From assembly GCA_021234155.1 (NCBI GenBank), contig JAJEKV010000038.1:2746765-2810764 (forward strand): 64,000 bases of DNA, written 5' to 3'. The notes below the pieces were generated by a model. It did not search any database, was not told where the DNA came from, and saw nothing but the letters and a program-made list of their open reading frames with translations. Below are positions 12,956-24,800 of this stretch, piece after piece. Made by a program: the position numbers and the translations under genes. This DNA is from Isoetes taiwanensis. Its lineage: Eukaryota > Streptophyta > Lycopodiopsida > Isoetales > Isoetaceae. How positions within the stretch are numbered: position 1 is the first letter of the stretch; each line of letters starts with the position of its first letter.

Positions 12956-13009
12956 CTTCCGCCAGTTTCTACTTCACATGGCAAACGGTCATGGTGAACG
13001 TTAGGGCTG

Positions 13010-13155
13010 GAAAAATAGCTTACGCGCCTAACCAGCAAAAAATGCCGCTGGTATTTGAGGCTAAAGGCCAAATATATGTTAGTGCATTTTCTAATGTATT
13101 ATCGGAAATTTTTATTTCTCTTGCCGGAAATTGCCAAAAATTTTTCAAGATGACG
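13010..13155 (+). repeat. Dispersed repeat, inverted copy at 47590-47745
   Basis: The segment with 'ggtatttgagg' near 13050, 'gtgcattttctaatgtatta' near 13081 and the 'tttctcttgcc' block near 13110 has a clear counterpart. It is the reverse complement of 47590-47745. Similarity runs for about 110 bp with a few gaps. No terminal structure was seen, so the repeat class is unknown. Confidence 0.55.
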
Positions 13156-13159
13156 GGAA

Positions 13160-15880
13160 TTTAACACGCGGGCTGATTTTAGGGGAGGAACTCCTTATTT
13201 CTAACCATGCTCACACTCAACCTTCCATCGTAGTGCTAACATACAAAATTTAGACCGCTGGGATGGAGGCTAGTCAATGATGTCATATGATCCGGTGCCC
13301 CCGTGGTCTAGGCGGTTATTGCTTTGCCCTCATATCACGGAGATTACAGATCTAGAACAACTTGAAATCAGCAAATATTTCTCCACCGCTTATTACGATG
13401 TAAGTTTAGGTTATCTTTACTTTGCTGTTTGTCCGCTTTCATCGGTAACCAGAATAGAAATGTATAATTATATGCTCGATCCTGAAAAGATAAAAAGCAC
13501 AATACGCATAAACTATACCAAGAAGACAAAAGTTATACATACATGTTCGCCCATGCTCACAGAGTTTTAGCTTCCACACGCGGCACCACCTATCTTAATC
13601 ATCTAATCAAAATTTATAATTTTGAATTAGATTGTTCTTGCAGAAAATGCACAACATCCCATTTCACAAAGAGAAAGAAAACTCAAAGTTTATGACAACC
13701 AATCATTACCACACTTTAACTGCCACATAGCTATAATAGCATTAGTAACGGTGCCTGCTGATGGGCATAAGTTAGAGGTCAGTAGTGATACTCTAAAACG
13801 AGACCATGTTTGAATTTATGTTATTCATATGTACAAAAGCATAGACTGCGCACCTAGGGCATAGCACGCGATAAGAGATCTATAAGAACCATAATGGCTA
13901 TTTAACTCTAGGATTTCATTGTAGACTATCATGGAGTATGAGCTCCTTTGTCTTGGAGGTGTCTGAAATGTATATTCACTGTATTGTATGGTGCACCCCG
14001 AGAATAGGTTTTATTACAGAGCTTCGGCCATGGACAAACCGCCGTTGGTAGGTAGATGGCAACGGAGTATGGACTGGTCTTAGACTTATTATGGTTGTCG
14101 AGAATGCAAGCACGGAACCGGCCTTCTCAAGGTAGAGGAGGTCGTTGTTTGATGGCTCCGCATCCTGGTATGAGGACCCGCGGTTCCTTTGTAGGTGCTC
14201 AGGATTATTCTCGTGACGGCGATTCTTGATGCTTTTATTACGCGGGAGCCGTGCCATTCCGCAGACCGACTTCGTGTTCATGTTTTGAGTAGGGATGATG
14301 ATGGCACCGCCCTGATGCGCCTTTATGCGCGGTACGCCGTATGTCGTGGTCGATGAACCGATTAGAAGTCCCTGTGGCATCTTTCTACCTTCTGCAATGA
14401 TCGTGTCTATGCTCGTGATATGTAGAGTTGCCCACGAACCTTTTAGGGAGGACCTTATTGTCACCTTTCGCGGTCTTCATTCTTTGGTGTCAAGATGGTT
14501 TTGTTGTACAACAAGTGCACATTTGCTCCGCTATTCTTGTCAAGATGTTATCAATCAAGTCGCCTTTCCACAACGCATTCTTCGCATCTCAACCAAGTTG
14601 GCGTCGAGCCCCGCTCATTGTTCATTTGTTTCCCCGCTACCTAATCTCTCGCGATATTTTGTGTCAGCCTTTGGTGAGTCTTGAAGTTAGTCCACAACGA
14701 AGTTCCTGACACACTTCTAGATTATGACTTCCGCCCTGTTGCATGCTTCGACCACAGCAATCAGAAAAATCGTCGCCATATTGAGCATTATCATTCCCCA
14801 AACCACTCCTGCAAATTTTGATTATGGTCAAAAGCACCGCCCGCATAAGTGCTTTAACCTAAAATTCACATCCAACGAATTTGACATGCATATTGTGTTT
14901 GAAAATTCGAGTATTAAGCAAATAATAAGCTGTTCCTTTTAAACATTACATATCAGAAAAATGAGGTACCCCCGAATAAATATAATTATTTCTCAGAATA
15001 TCAAATTTTTTTATCGTAAGTGCCATGTGCTATGTCACGCGAAAGTTGCACACCACCAGCACTTGTGACCCCGCCATCCTGGTGTATCTCACGTGAAAAG
15101 CTCGTCGATAGCAGCGAGTGCCCCATGTGTCATCCTCCCATTTCATCCTGCATTCATGATGCTTGCTCTTTCAAGTACCTCCTTGTTGCACGTGAGCGGA
15201 GGTTGCCTCAGACAGTTGAGTGGTAACTGAACGCCGAATTCAATTGTTTGTGCTCCCTTCAAGAGGTGAGGTCGGGTAATACCGTCTAACCACCGGATAA
15301 TGCCAACACCGCGATCCTCTTAATATACCGACGGGGATCGTTGAAGAGGAACATCTTCGCCTTCAGACTCGGGTCGTCCATACATTGATACATAGGCTTG
15401 ATATGGCTGATTGCATCGAGGATAATGTCGGCTATGTGTCGCTCCCTTTGTTGAGCTGATAGTTTTCCCGCCCTTCTTTTCGCCTTCCTTTCAGATCGGT
15501 TGGTTCATTTGGGAAGTTGCTCGGAATATCGTACCGGTGGTTCTCAAGTAAAAGCCAACTTTTGCTCAAGATGAGATAGCCGCAAGAGCCGTGCATGGAT
15601 AAGAGGCATGGAATACATGTGATGAGCTACCGCTAATTAAAGCAAAGAATCTAGCACGACAAGAGATAAGATTACCATTGACTAGTCAAGAGATAAAGCC
15701 GAATAATCGACGCTTGAAAACAACTTTGAGACCCTATCTAGACCCATTCTCCCTCTCTGCCAAGCAAAATTGCGATTGCTCTATCTGCTTTCACCTCCAC
15801 CCTTCAAGATCCTACCTATTTCATTAATCTATCTCCAAAACATGATCGACAAATTGGATTTTGAGGTGTCTTAACTCTCA
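13160..15880. other. Unassigned intergenic DNA
   Basis: Nothing here is supported as a gene. The longest frame, 162 codons on the minus strand at 13976-14464, has no motif I recognise and is overlapped by frames of 119 and 93 codons on the other strand. It may be relic transposon sequence. An AT-rich stretch lies at 14870-15020. Confidence 0.4.
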
Positions 15881-15884
15881 CATA

Positions 15885-16071
15885 CCTTTGTTTCACATGG
15901 GGAATAAGGTCTGGCTCATAAAGATGACCTTCCATGATTGTAGAACTGATCCTATATTTGATCAAACCGCTACAGGTCATTTCTTTATTAGCCATGCACA
16001 ATAGATGACCAACCCACCAAGATACGCTGGAGTCTTTGTGTTCCATCAAGGTGCTTTTCTAAATCTTATCA
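15885..16071 (+). repeat. 5' LTR of copia element A
   Basis: Shared with 20740-20920: 'ataaagatgaccttccatga', 'gaactgatcctatattt', 'attagccatgca', 'aatagatgac', 'gtgttccatc' and 'ttttctaaat'. The left boundary is approximate. The right boundary is fixed by the primer site that follows, and the LTR ends in 'tca'. Confidence 0.8.
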
Positions 16072-16085
16072 TGGTATCAGAGCCA
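16072..16085 (+). promoter_or_regulatory. Primer binding site (initiator tRNA-Met)
   Basis: The sequence tggtatcagagcca is the standard plant copia primer site, complementary to the 3' end of initiator tRNA-Met. It begins immediately after the LTR. Confidence 0.9.
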
Positions 16086-17740
16086 CGGCTTGTGATTCAA
16101 GACTGAAGGAAAAAGGTTGAGGAGAAGAGACGAGAAGGTCCGTGGTGGTGTTGCCGACGAGACGGCAGAGCGAATCTTGTTGGGTCAAACAAAAGGAAAG
16201 CTGAATCATGTCAAGTTTGCAGATCTAAGAACTGATAGCTAAATCGCGACAATGCGATCTACTGAGTACTCAAGCGTAATGCACCTGTTGGAGGAAACGA
16301 TGTTTGGGATGTTGTTCTGGGAATGAACCCATGCTCAAGATGAGGATGAGAAGCTGAAGAAGGAAAATCTAAAGGGAAGGGTAAATTGGACACCTCACGG
16401 AATGGCGTGTAAGAAGGATAATCGGTGCTAAAGACCACAATGATCTTTTGGATTGAAAGATACACAAATTCTACTGTCGTTTGCAATCACAGCCTAAGGA
16501 AGGTCAGAATGTTTGGAGAAAACATTCAGACGGCCATACTTCACAAAAGATGCATCTATGGGAAGAAGTTCCTAGTGCCAGCCAAGATGGGGACCATCGA
16601 AGATCCTTCAAGCAGGAATACGCATAAGATGCAGCCCTTTGGCCTCTCAATCCTCGGGGCACTAAACCACAATGTGAGCGATGAGGTTCTTACATGGTAT
16701 CCTTATGAGTTCTAGACTCATATAACTCTATGAAGCAGACTATAAGTAAGTCGTATTGTGCAACTTCAACTGAGTAGTTGTAATTCTGGGCTGTCTCAAC
16801 ACAAGCACTCTAAAGATCCCATGGAAGAGGTTACAGATACGCTTCATCAAGAACAAGTCGGAAGCCAAGAGAGCATCCAAGAGGGCCTATAAAATGTTGA
16901 ATTGTCAAAAACTGGTCATATATCCGCATACCTGTAGGAGACTAGGATTCTGAAGAAGATCACAAGCGCCCAGGATCCACGAAGAAGTCCGAGCTCGCCA
17001 CCGTTAAAGTTCGCATGAAAGACAATTATCGCTTCAAAAGAAGGCGATGTTGTCAAGGAGAATCTTCGAGAATGACCAAGACGAAGCTCGTGGTTATATG
17101 GCGTATCACACATGAACCTATTTCTTTGATGCCACCGTAGCTCCCCTACACCTTTGGTTTGCATCTGTGGTTCAAGATCCTCATGAAGATCTAATGTTGC
17201 ACTACGAGGAGGACATGCTAACCGCTTCACAAATTTCTCGCGACCAACGAAGGGCCGTGGAGCCTACATGAACAAGATACCGCTTGCTTTGTTGAAGCTG
17301 AAGCTTTTGAGGCAGCTTTCCATGAGGAGTCCATGCATACGGATTTTAGGATATGGAGAAATCCCACAATGACATCAAACAAAGAATGGTTCACCACTTG
17401 GCTGAAGCAGCTTCACACCAAATTTGTAAGTGGCATCTCTTTTCCGTTGCATGTTGTAAGTCAAGGCAAATTCGTGTCGAGTTCTTGATGGCCAAGGACA
17501 TTGACCATGTCTTTTATGTACCGAGGAAGAATCAACACACTCTCTGTGACCCGCTGATATGGGGGCTCAACCGTATGATTACTTCAATGCAGATGTCTTT
17601 ATTCTGCAAATTGCAGAAAAAGGTTGGTGGTTAAAGGCACACGGCAATCGTTATCTATACAGCAGAGAGCAGTCGAGAGCAGCTCCCATGGCTCTCTTGG
17701 GCCAGATTCACCGATGACCGCTCATCTTGGCATCGCAGTT
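16086..17740 (+). pseudogene. Copia A gag and protease region, strongly decayed
   Basis: By position this holds gag followed by the aspartic protease. Around 17415-17470 a W-H-L stretch followed by a damaged Ser/Gly-like core resembles the W-x-L-D-S-G active site read through indels. The later D-H-V-F-Y-V-P (near 17500-17525) fits the end of that domain. No zinc knuckle was found. Confidence 0.45.
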
Positions 17741-17779
17741 TGGGCATATCAATGAGAAGTACCAAACACCACATGTTAA

Positions 17780-18560
17780 CAATCTAGCGTGGCATTGAAT
17801 TTGATATTGTTACAAAACTCCAGGTTTGCGACAGCTGCATAATGGCCAAACAACCACATCTTCCCCATCTAGAGTTGTGCACTCACAACACAAGAAAGTT
17901 TGGCTTGGTCTTATTCTCGATGTTAGTGGCCCCACACCATTCCTTCACTTACGGATAGCCTACTTCATGAAAGTTAGTAGATGATTGACCCGGTAAGACT
18001 TTGCAAAGTGATGAAATGAAAGACCGAGGTTCTTCATTGGTTTCGCATTTGGAAGAGAAGTTGAGGGAAAACAGTCCGACTTGGTTAATGTAAGCGTTAC
18101 TGGGTGGATAATGCTGTAAGAGTACTTGTCCGAGCCTTATTGAAGTCTTGCAACAAGAGGGAATCAAACGCCAACTTTTGCCTTATGAGCACCATCAAAA
18201 TGGACATGAAGCCGAAAGTGCAAGATTCAACCCCTAAAGAATGCCCCAGTATATTCGCTTTATCGCCTTTGCCGATATTTCCGGGAGAAGCTCATATGAT
18301 ACCGTAAGATACCTTCAAAATCGTAGCGTTCTTAATCGCTGCAGCTTATTGGAAAGACCCCCGAGAGCTTGGACAGGTCACAAACCCGGTGGACTCGACG
18401 CGGAGCCACTTCAAAGTCTTCTATTGTCCGCCTCATGCAATACACTTCTTCCCATTCGCCAAAATCTGCCCACATGCTCGCGAGACATGTTTTTGTGGGC
18501 CATTGCACCACCAAAGAAGGTTATCGATTGATTGACACCAATTCACCAAATGCCTGATCC
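17780..18560 (+). pseudogene. Copia A integrase remnant
   Basis: Near 17825-17870 the frame reads V-C-D-S-C-I-M-A-K-Q-P, the GAG-pre-integrase C-x-x-C signature. Near 17905-17940, after a one-base shift, it reads L-V-L-F-S-D-V-S-G-P-T-P with the first catalytic Asp. Near 18150-18220 it reads G-I-K-R-Q-L-L-P-Y and H-H-Q-N-G-H-x-A-E with the catalytic Glu. Near 18480-18555 it reads H-V-F-V-G-H-C-T-T-K-E-G-Y, the usual C-terminal block. At least three frameshifts disable it. Confidence 0.8.
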
Positions 18561-19049
18561 AGAGTCAGCACCGTCACCTTTGATGAACTTGGCATGGAGG
18601 CAACCTGCTTATTTCGCACCATGTACCGGAGGTATGTTTCAAAAACTGAGGACTTGCGTTTTGGTTGGAATTAGATGTGCCACTTTCTGCCTCCTCATCT
18701 TCCAAGCTCAACATCCATATCGTATTGACCTTCTTCCTTAACTCCTTCCATTGCATCTCCTCGATCCATTCTCGCCCCACGCTTTGTCCAAAGATCCCTC
18801 CCCGCACTACTAAGATCTCGGTGACGCTAATTCTAAGCCCACTAATCGCTTTCTCGCCATATCAATAGTCCCGAAATCTCGTGAATCGCTTTTCCAATCT
18901 TGTTGAAGTTTCCATCATTGAATCTACCCTTCGTGACTTTTTCCGACAGGGTTCTTACCATCTTGAAGAAGTTCGGCGTCACATGCTCATTTCTTCTCTC
19001 AACTGACAACCCTTGATCGGCCACCGCTTCTTTTCCGTCCCCATGCCCA

Positions 19050-19660
19050 AGAGTGGCTCCAAGCTATGCATGAAGAGATGGCCGCCATGGAAGCTACTCA
19101 TGCATGTGGGATCTCAATCAACTTCCATCATGTAAACCCATAGGTTGCCTGTCTTTAAACTCAAACCCATGAAGACAATTTATCGCCTCGCTTTTAGAGC
19201 AAGACCAGGCTAAAGGATATTCTCAAAGAGTCCGCATTGACAACGATGAGATCTTTTCCTCATATAAACTCACATCTATCGTGCTCATCCTTTGCTCTAG
19301 CAGCCCAACAAGATTTCAAAATTCAGCAATGATATTAAAACGCCTTTCAATGGCCATCTTCATGAAGAAATCTATATGTCCCAACCCTCAAGGCTTCGTC
19401 GCCTATGAAAGCCCATCTTGTTTGTAAGCTTCAACGCGTTTGTACTTAAAACAGAGCCCAGAGCTCGGTACCAATAATAATTGACTCATTTCACAGCATC
19501 ATGGTTTTACTGCTTGTGTTACTGAATGGAATGCTTATAACCAACATATTTTCCATTTATTGTCGCTATTCCGGCATAGATGATCCTCGATCCTTGTCAA
19601 GTAATCAAGTGCCCTCGGCTCGGAACGTACCAAGTAACAACTTTCTCGCCAGATGACTCA
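19050..19660 (+). pseudogene. Copia A reverse transcriptase remnant
   Basis: The RT starts near 19069 with M-H-E-E-M-A-A-M-E-A, followed by W-D-L-N-Q-L-P and P-I-G-C (to about 19150). Fragments of A-R-L-V-A-K-G-Y-S-Q lie near 19200-19230 and D-E-x-F-S near 19245-19262. A-A-Q-Q-D-F-K-I-Q and the N-G-H-L-H-E-E-I-Y-M-S-Q-P-Q-G-F block occupy 19300-19395. K-L-Q-R then L-K-Q-S-P-R-A lies near 19425-19475. The order and spacing match plant copia RT. The catalytic Y-V-D-D was not seen. Confidence 0.8.
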
Positions 19661-20139
19661 TTAGAGATATCCAAACTTGCCTTTGGCTTCCAAATCATTC
19701 ATGACAGACCCACCGCCTTCCATCATACTTCATCAAACGAAAGCCATTCTCATTATTTGTCGTCAGCTCAATCTTTCTTCATGGATCTCTAAATCGACTC
19801 TCGGCCGCTTCAACCTCGTTTTTTTCTCAAATTTCAATTCAGGTCTCTGTACCAATCGCCATGAACAAGCCTTGATGGCCTCTATTCCATACCTAAGCTA
19901 GCTTAAGTTCTTATGTACTTAATGGTTAGCAACACCGAGATATTGTCGCTGCAATGGTGTCATAGCATTCATGGCAATCCCACATGAACATTGAAAGCCA
20001 TACTGCTTTATCTGTTATCTCACGCCTACGCTAACATATTCCAAATTTGCCCCCATTCCACGCTTTCCAAATTCCATCTTAACAAGCTTTTGTTGATTCA
20101 GATTAAGCAGTGATCCATTCCAGTGATCTACCACCAGCC

Positions 20140-20460
20140 TATTATGTTTCATGGGCTGTCACACCCGATCTCCTCAGAAACAAACTTCGCTATCATCTCA
20201 GGAAGTAGCAGTATATGGCCACCTCTGCCGGTACCAGGAGATCACGTATTTCACAATTTTGCTTGAACTTGATATCCTCGTGAACGTTCTCCATCAGCCT
20301 TGTACAATGACAACCGCAAAGAAAGATTGTATCGATGATAATCCCATCTTGCACAAGCGCTTCCAAATACATCGCGATCCACCATCACTACCAGACAGCC
20401 CGTGGATGGCACTTGTCAGTGGAATACTCAACCATAATGCTCAATGATTCTCACTAAACC
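20140..20460 (+). pseudogene. Copia A RNase H remnant
   Basis: Reading 20175-20280 across one shift gives L-S-S-Q-E then A-x-Y-M-A-T-S-A-G-T, and then E-I-T-Y-F-T-I-L-L-E-L. These are the conserved end of copia RNase H (S-S-T-E-A-E-Y and the following helix). Near 20360-20390 H-K-R-x-K-H-I-A-I-H-H-H resembles the usual S-K-H-I-D-I-R-Y-H block. Confidence 0.75.
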
Positions 20461-20739
20461 TCTGCGGCAAAGACTCTTTGACCAAGATAGGCCACGCCTC
20501 TGACTCTTTCGTTCAGCTTCTCAGGCTTCTAGGCATGGGGACATGACAACATTAGAGCAAGAATGTAGCGTGAGTAATGTGTCACACCAAGACGTAGCGA
20601 AGAGTAGCAAACAGGACGCTGACCTCGTACCAAGCAGCGAGTAGCGCCATATTACAAGAGAAGCTACATATAGTTTTTTCTGTTCATAGTCGTTATCCAA
20701 CTGGCCCGGTTGGCTTCACATTAAGGAGTCAATGGGAGG

Positions 20740-20920
20740 TTAGAATATGGAAGGGTTCGCTCCATAAAGATGACCTTCCATGATTTCAGTGAACTGATCC
20801 TATATTTGGATCAAATGTTGTAATCATTTTATTAGCCATGCATAATAGATGACCCACCCAACGTAAGATAATGGCTGGAGTCTTGTGTTCCATCGCTCTT
20901 TTCTAAATTTATTAGTTTCA
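20740..20920 (+). repeat. 3' LTR of copia element A
   Basis: Direct copy of 15885-16071, preceded by the purine tract at 20731-20739. It ends 'agtttca'. Confidence 0.75.
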
Positions 20921-20954
20921 TGGCCCCACTACTTTAGGAAAGATTAGCAAGAGG

Positions 20955-21540
20955 CAATCTGAAGGTAGTTAGGGGGACTGCTAATAGATGGGAGTGGTTA
21001 CCCTAACTCCTGCTTGTACCCCTCAAGATAGTCCTTTGTGAGCCAAAACCCAGACTGAGTTCCAAGACATCTTCCTTTGGCAGAGGAGCTGTGCCTAATA
21101 ATCTGGGATGATGATCACACATCATATGGAGAACGAATTTCTGGCTAATGAATAGGAACTATGACGAAGGCAGCATATTGGCATGACAAGTGTCATGTCT
21201 AATCGCAACTCTCATTGCCCCCTGAGCACCATTTGACCAAATGAAGCCACCGTCTCCTTGTATCTCGAGAAAACCATGTTCAATTAGATGCATTTCTCTA
21301 TCATGTTAAAGTCTCCGAGAAACAACCAAGCTACATTGTCTTCCCATTTCTTCAACTTGTTCCTCAGAGAAGCCCACATGGATGCCCTCTTTCTAGGTAC
21401 ATTTGAGGCATAAATCTTGACAATACCCCACTCAAGACCATCATGCTTCCAATTCATGGCTGTCCATTGACTCCAATTATTTTTAGCTATAAGAACCACC
21501 TTCTTGTCCGAGGACCAGGAGATGAAGGTACATCCCAAGC
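20955..21540 (-). pseudogene. LINE endonuclease fragment (L1-type)
   Basis: The frame at 21284-21538 reads W-G-I-V-K-I-Y-A-S-N-V-P, then W-L-F-L-G-D-F-N-M-I-E. This is the core of plant L1-like apurinic endonuclease domains (G-D-F-N motif). The same strand continues to about 20960 with F-I-W-S-N-G, R-V-A-I-R and finally D-H-H-P, matching the later W-x-N and S-D-H-x-P motifs. A stop breaks it near 21170. There is no RT downstream, so it is a truncated remnant, as is usual for LINEs. It abuts the right LTR of copia A. Confidence 0.75.
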
Positions 21541-21744
21541 TCTACAAAGAAACACTTGCAAGCCTAACGCGAAGACGCATTACTACGAGATTCAACAAAT
21601 CTTCAATGTATCCTATGATACTTTATGTTCTCGCATAGAGAATTTCCAGGTGAGCTAACATCTTGACTCAACAGGTAACCCTAGATCTTTTACGTATAGG
21701 GGCATCTTTAAGCCCTTCTTTACATTCCAACTAAGAGGAGACGC

Positions 21745-21875
21745 AGACGTGGGTGATGAGAAGCGGTGACTAGAAGAGGGAGAAGCAGATGGCGATGAGA
21801 AGGTGACTAGAAGAGGGAGAAGTGTGATGGGTGATGAGAAGCAGACTAGAAGAGGATGCAAGAGTGTCTTGGAGA
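21745..21875. repeat. Purine-rich minisatellite, ~40-bp unit
   Basis: Three imperfect units start at 'gatgagaag' 21754, 21793 and 21833 and share 'gactagaagagg'. The + strand is almost entirely purine. The minus-strand Ser-rich frames here are a by-product of the composition. Confidence 0.7.
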
Positions 21876-24800
21876 TGAAACATGGACAAGGCTAGGCGGT
21901 CATGGAGATGGGCCATAGGCATTAGGCTGAAAAGTGTTCCCGACACGTTTGGAATGTGTGCTACCAACGTGAGACGGCGGCACCGTTAGGGATGTAATCA
22001 TGAGATCGTACTGGACTGAACATGTTTCACTGCGGCAGTCGGGTAACGAGTAATTTGAGTCTTCAATTACTTCCCGTAGTTCATTTGGTCAATGGCATTG
22101 ATCCATAAGAGACCCATTGTTTTCTACATTGCCGTGCACGAAGGTACAGGCATTTCAGAGACTTGACCGCCTCGAACCCCATCCTAGTCGTTTAACTCCT
22201 CGTGAATCAGAAATAAGGTGCTGTCAAGGAACAAGGTTGATGGTCAAGAAGACACCAAGTCATCGAACACCGGAAGATGTTCTCATGTGGGACTTCGATG
22301 GAGGGCTACTGTAATGTTATTCAACTGACACATTCTCACCACGCCAAGTTCATCGCCTAAGGGTTTCAGGATATTTCATGTTGAGAAATAACATCTCTAA
22401 ACTAAACTAGAGATGACAAGGGCAATTGGCTTGTGTTGTCTAACCGACTAGCCAGATAATGCCATCTCACACCGAGTGAAAAACATAAGGTTTCTTCCAT
22501 AGCGACAATCAATCGGGCTTCTTCGATATACACCGGTGATGCAGTTCAAAGTTAGGTGGGTGCTATTTGCATTCGTGAATCCACCGCGGTTTAAGGCCGT
22601 GGGTCCCCGCATATTCTCCTACATGCAAAAGTTCTGAAATGATGTCCGTGGTGGGACATGTCTACCTTGTCCACTGCGGCTTTACATTGTATGCATCCAA
22701 ACCGTGCATCACCGGGTTTCTGGCTAATAATCGTTAATAGATTTGGGAACCAAGCCCTACAACAATTGTAGCAGTTGTGACCATCTCTCAATAGACACAA
22801 TCATAGATGTGGTCGTCATCCCTCCACTAGAGGCCTCTGTGGATCAAAAAACGAAGATGGTAGATCCATTGGAGAACCAGAATTAGGTTGCACGTGGCTA
22901 ATGCAACTCCAAAGCTTTAACTGCTATTTCAATGCCTTCCAAATAAACTTGAAAGAAGAGCATAATAATGTGAACATTATCGTTGAAAGATTAGAACATT
23001 TTGTATAATGGAATCAAGCTTGAAAAAGAATCATGAAACAACATAACCACAACCACATAAACAACTCTATCAACATTAACATAAAGCATGTAAGACAACA
23101 TATCAAACAGAAGATCTAATAAGACAAAAATAATAATACCAGAAATTTTGACATAACGAGACAGACACAATGATATTCCAAGCATTTTTCTTGTACTACA
23201 TCAGCATTAACATTGCCCCAAACCGCATTTAACATATGCCATTGTTAACCGCTGGTTTTCTAATTATCATCAGATTTTTTCTCCAAATTTAAACACAAAA
23301 CCTCATACTGAATTATATTAAGATGATGATGATGATTACCATCCACCTTCCATGCGAGAAAAGCTCTATGGAACACACAATACACATCCTTTGCAAGATC
23401 GACTCGAACGTCCATATGTCACCCTCTAATATAATCCAATGGTTCATATCAGGCCTAGGCTCATTATTAAAAGAGATTCTTCTATTTCTATAAACATAAT
23501 GTAATGCAAACTTGAAGCTGATCCTCATCCCCAAACAACTTATGCGATAGCCAAGCCTTGGAATCTAGGATTTTGGTGATTAATTATCAAAATGCCCTCG
23601 GCCATTTATGTGTAAATAGCCCGTAATTTCACTAAAAGTATTTTATGCTTTACCAAAATCCTTCAAGTACATTCATCTTACAAAAATTTAGAAGGGGAAT
23701 TACCTTTTGAGACTAACATTATCCTTTGGCATGTTCTCTCCCTAAGCATTGCACTCATCAAAAAGTCGGGCCATGGCAAAGATTACAAGAACAGCCCCAC
23801 CGCGTTCTCTACTCATAATGTCGCATTGCATAGGCTCTACGAAGATTACATACGCTGGTTCCTCAGCGACGCATGTGAGCGTTAACGCCAATAACATAAT
23901 GCCTCGGGCTTCCTCACAAACAATGATGAGAAATTGCCCAACAAGAGCCGCCGTCTAATTTGACTCCTCTGCTCTAAAACTGAGCCTTCCCAGATTCTGC
24001 CCATCACTCTTTCTGCCTTTCCATACTTCTTCTTATTACATTAAACTATAAATAATTCTCAACAACTCCACTTGAACGCTTACTTCAACAATTACACATG
24101 CAATCTGGTGAGCCTCGCGATTTAAGTTGCTAATTTTGTTCATTCAACTTTTTTGGGTTTTAATTTTCCAGTTTAACTTTTTTCCTCTCTATTTTAAACG
24201 TAGCTTCGCTCGCTTTCCCAAAAAAACTCTACCTTCACTCCTAGCAAAGGATCAAGCTCCCCGACGAGCTTCCTCGCATCTCTTCCTTCTATGCTTTTTC
24301 TCCGCTTCATTGCTGGATCTTATTCTATCCATCTCTTGGATTTTATTGTACCATTCTTCTAATAGATCCGCATCCTATTCCTAAAAATTTCCTTGATGCT
24401 TATTGTCAATTGTTGCCTAAATGTTATTATTCCATGTTGAAAAACCATACCAATTTGAAACAGCACAATGTGAGATGATGGAATCGAACATGTTGCCATC
24501 ATTGTTGCTAAGGATTGTGCGTAAGACAATTGATTACACAATTGAAATGAATTCAATTGAAATGAATAGAAATAGAAAGAGCTAAAGGACCGTCATTTCC
24601 ATTTTATTAGAAACATAACTATGCCTAACTATGCATAGTATAGCTAGTTTACTTCATTATTTTGCTTCTACATTACGCCAGAATATTAGTCCACCTAACG
24701 TCACACACATGAAAAGACCGTCCACCCCACCAAAAGATGGCAAAGTGTGACATCAACTTCATGACAAATCTTTATCCCATGCCTCTTTAATGGGTTACTA

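Larger units (their letters stand above)
1..12960 (+). mobile_element. Decayed Ty3/gypsy LTR retrotransposon (chromovirus-like)
   Basis: Two direct copies of a sequence of about 1.5 kb lie at 1-1590 and about 11370-12955. Between them, translated fragments on the + strand follow gypsy order: protease near 7150, RT about 7750-8260, RNase H about 8370-8930, integrase about 9160-9780, and a chromodomain-like tail about 10120-10360. Order RT-RNaseH-INT is diagnostic of Ty3/gypsy rather than Ty1/copia. Every domain is split across frames by small indels, so no polyprotein survives. The left LTR may begin before the window. No primer binding site was identified. The total length, about 13 kb or more, is long for a gypsy element, mostly because of a long leader/gag part. 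Confidence 0.8.
15885..20920 (+). mobile_element. Decayed Ty1/copia LTR retrotransposon
   Basis: Short direct LTRs of about 180-190 bp (about 15885-16071 and 20740-20920) flank a pol order of protease, integrase, RT, RNase H, which is the Ty1/copia order. A primer site complementary to the 3' end of initiator tRNA-Met follows the left LTR exactly. A purine-rich tract (aatgggagg, 20731-20739) precedes the right LTR. Frameshifts are frequent. I could not define a target-site duplication. Confidence 0.85.

Noticed and set aside
13976-14464. 162-codon open frame on the minus strand
   Set aside because: It is the longest frame in the area, but it has no recognisable motif, is overlapped by long frames on the other strand, and lies in DNA surrounded by decayed repeats. 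Reported only as unassigned.
14325-14709. Two overlapping + frames of 119 and 93 codons
   Set aside because: Composition and overlap suggest chance frames; no domain was recognised.
15885-20920. Target-site duplication for copia element A
   Set aside because: The left LTR boundary is too blurred, and no matching 5-mer could be justified.
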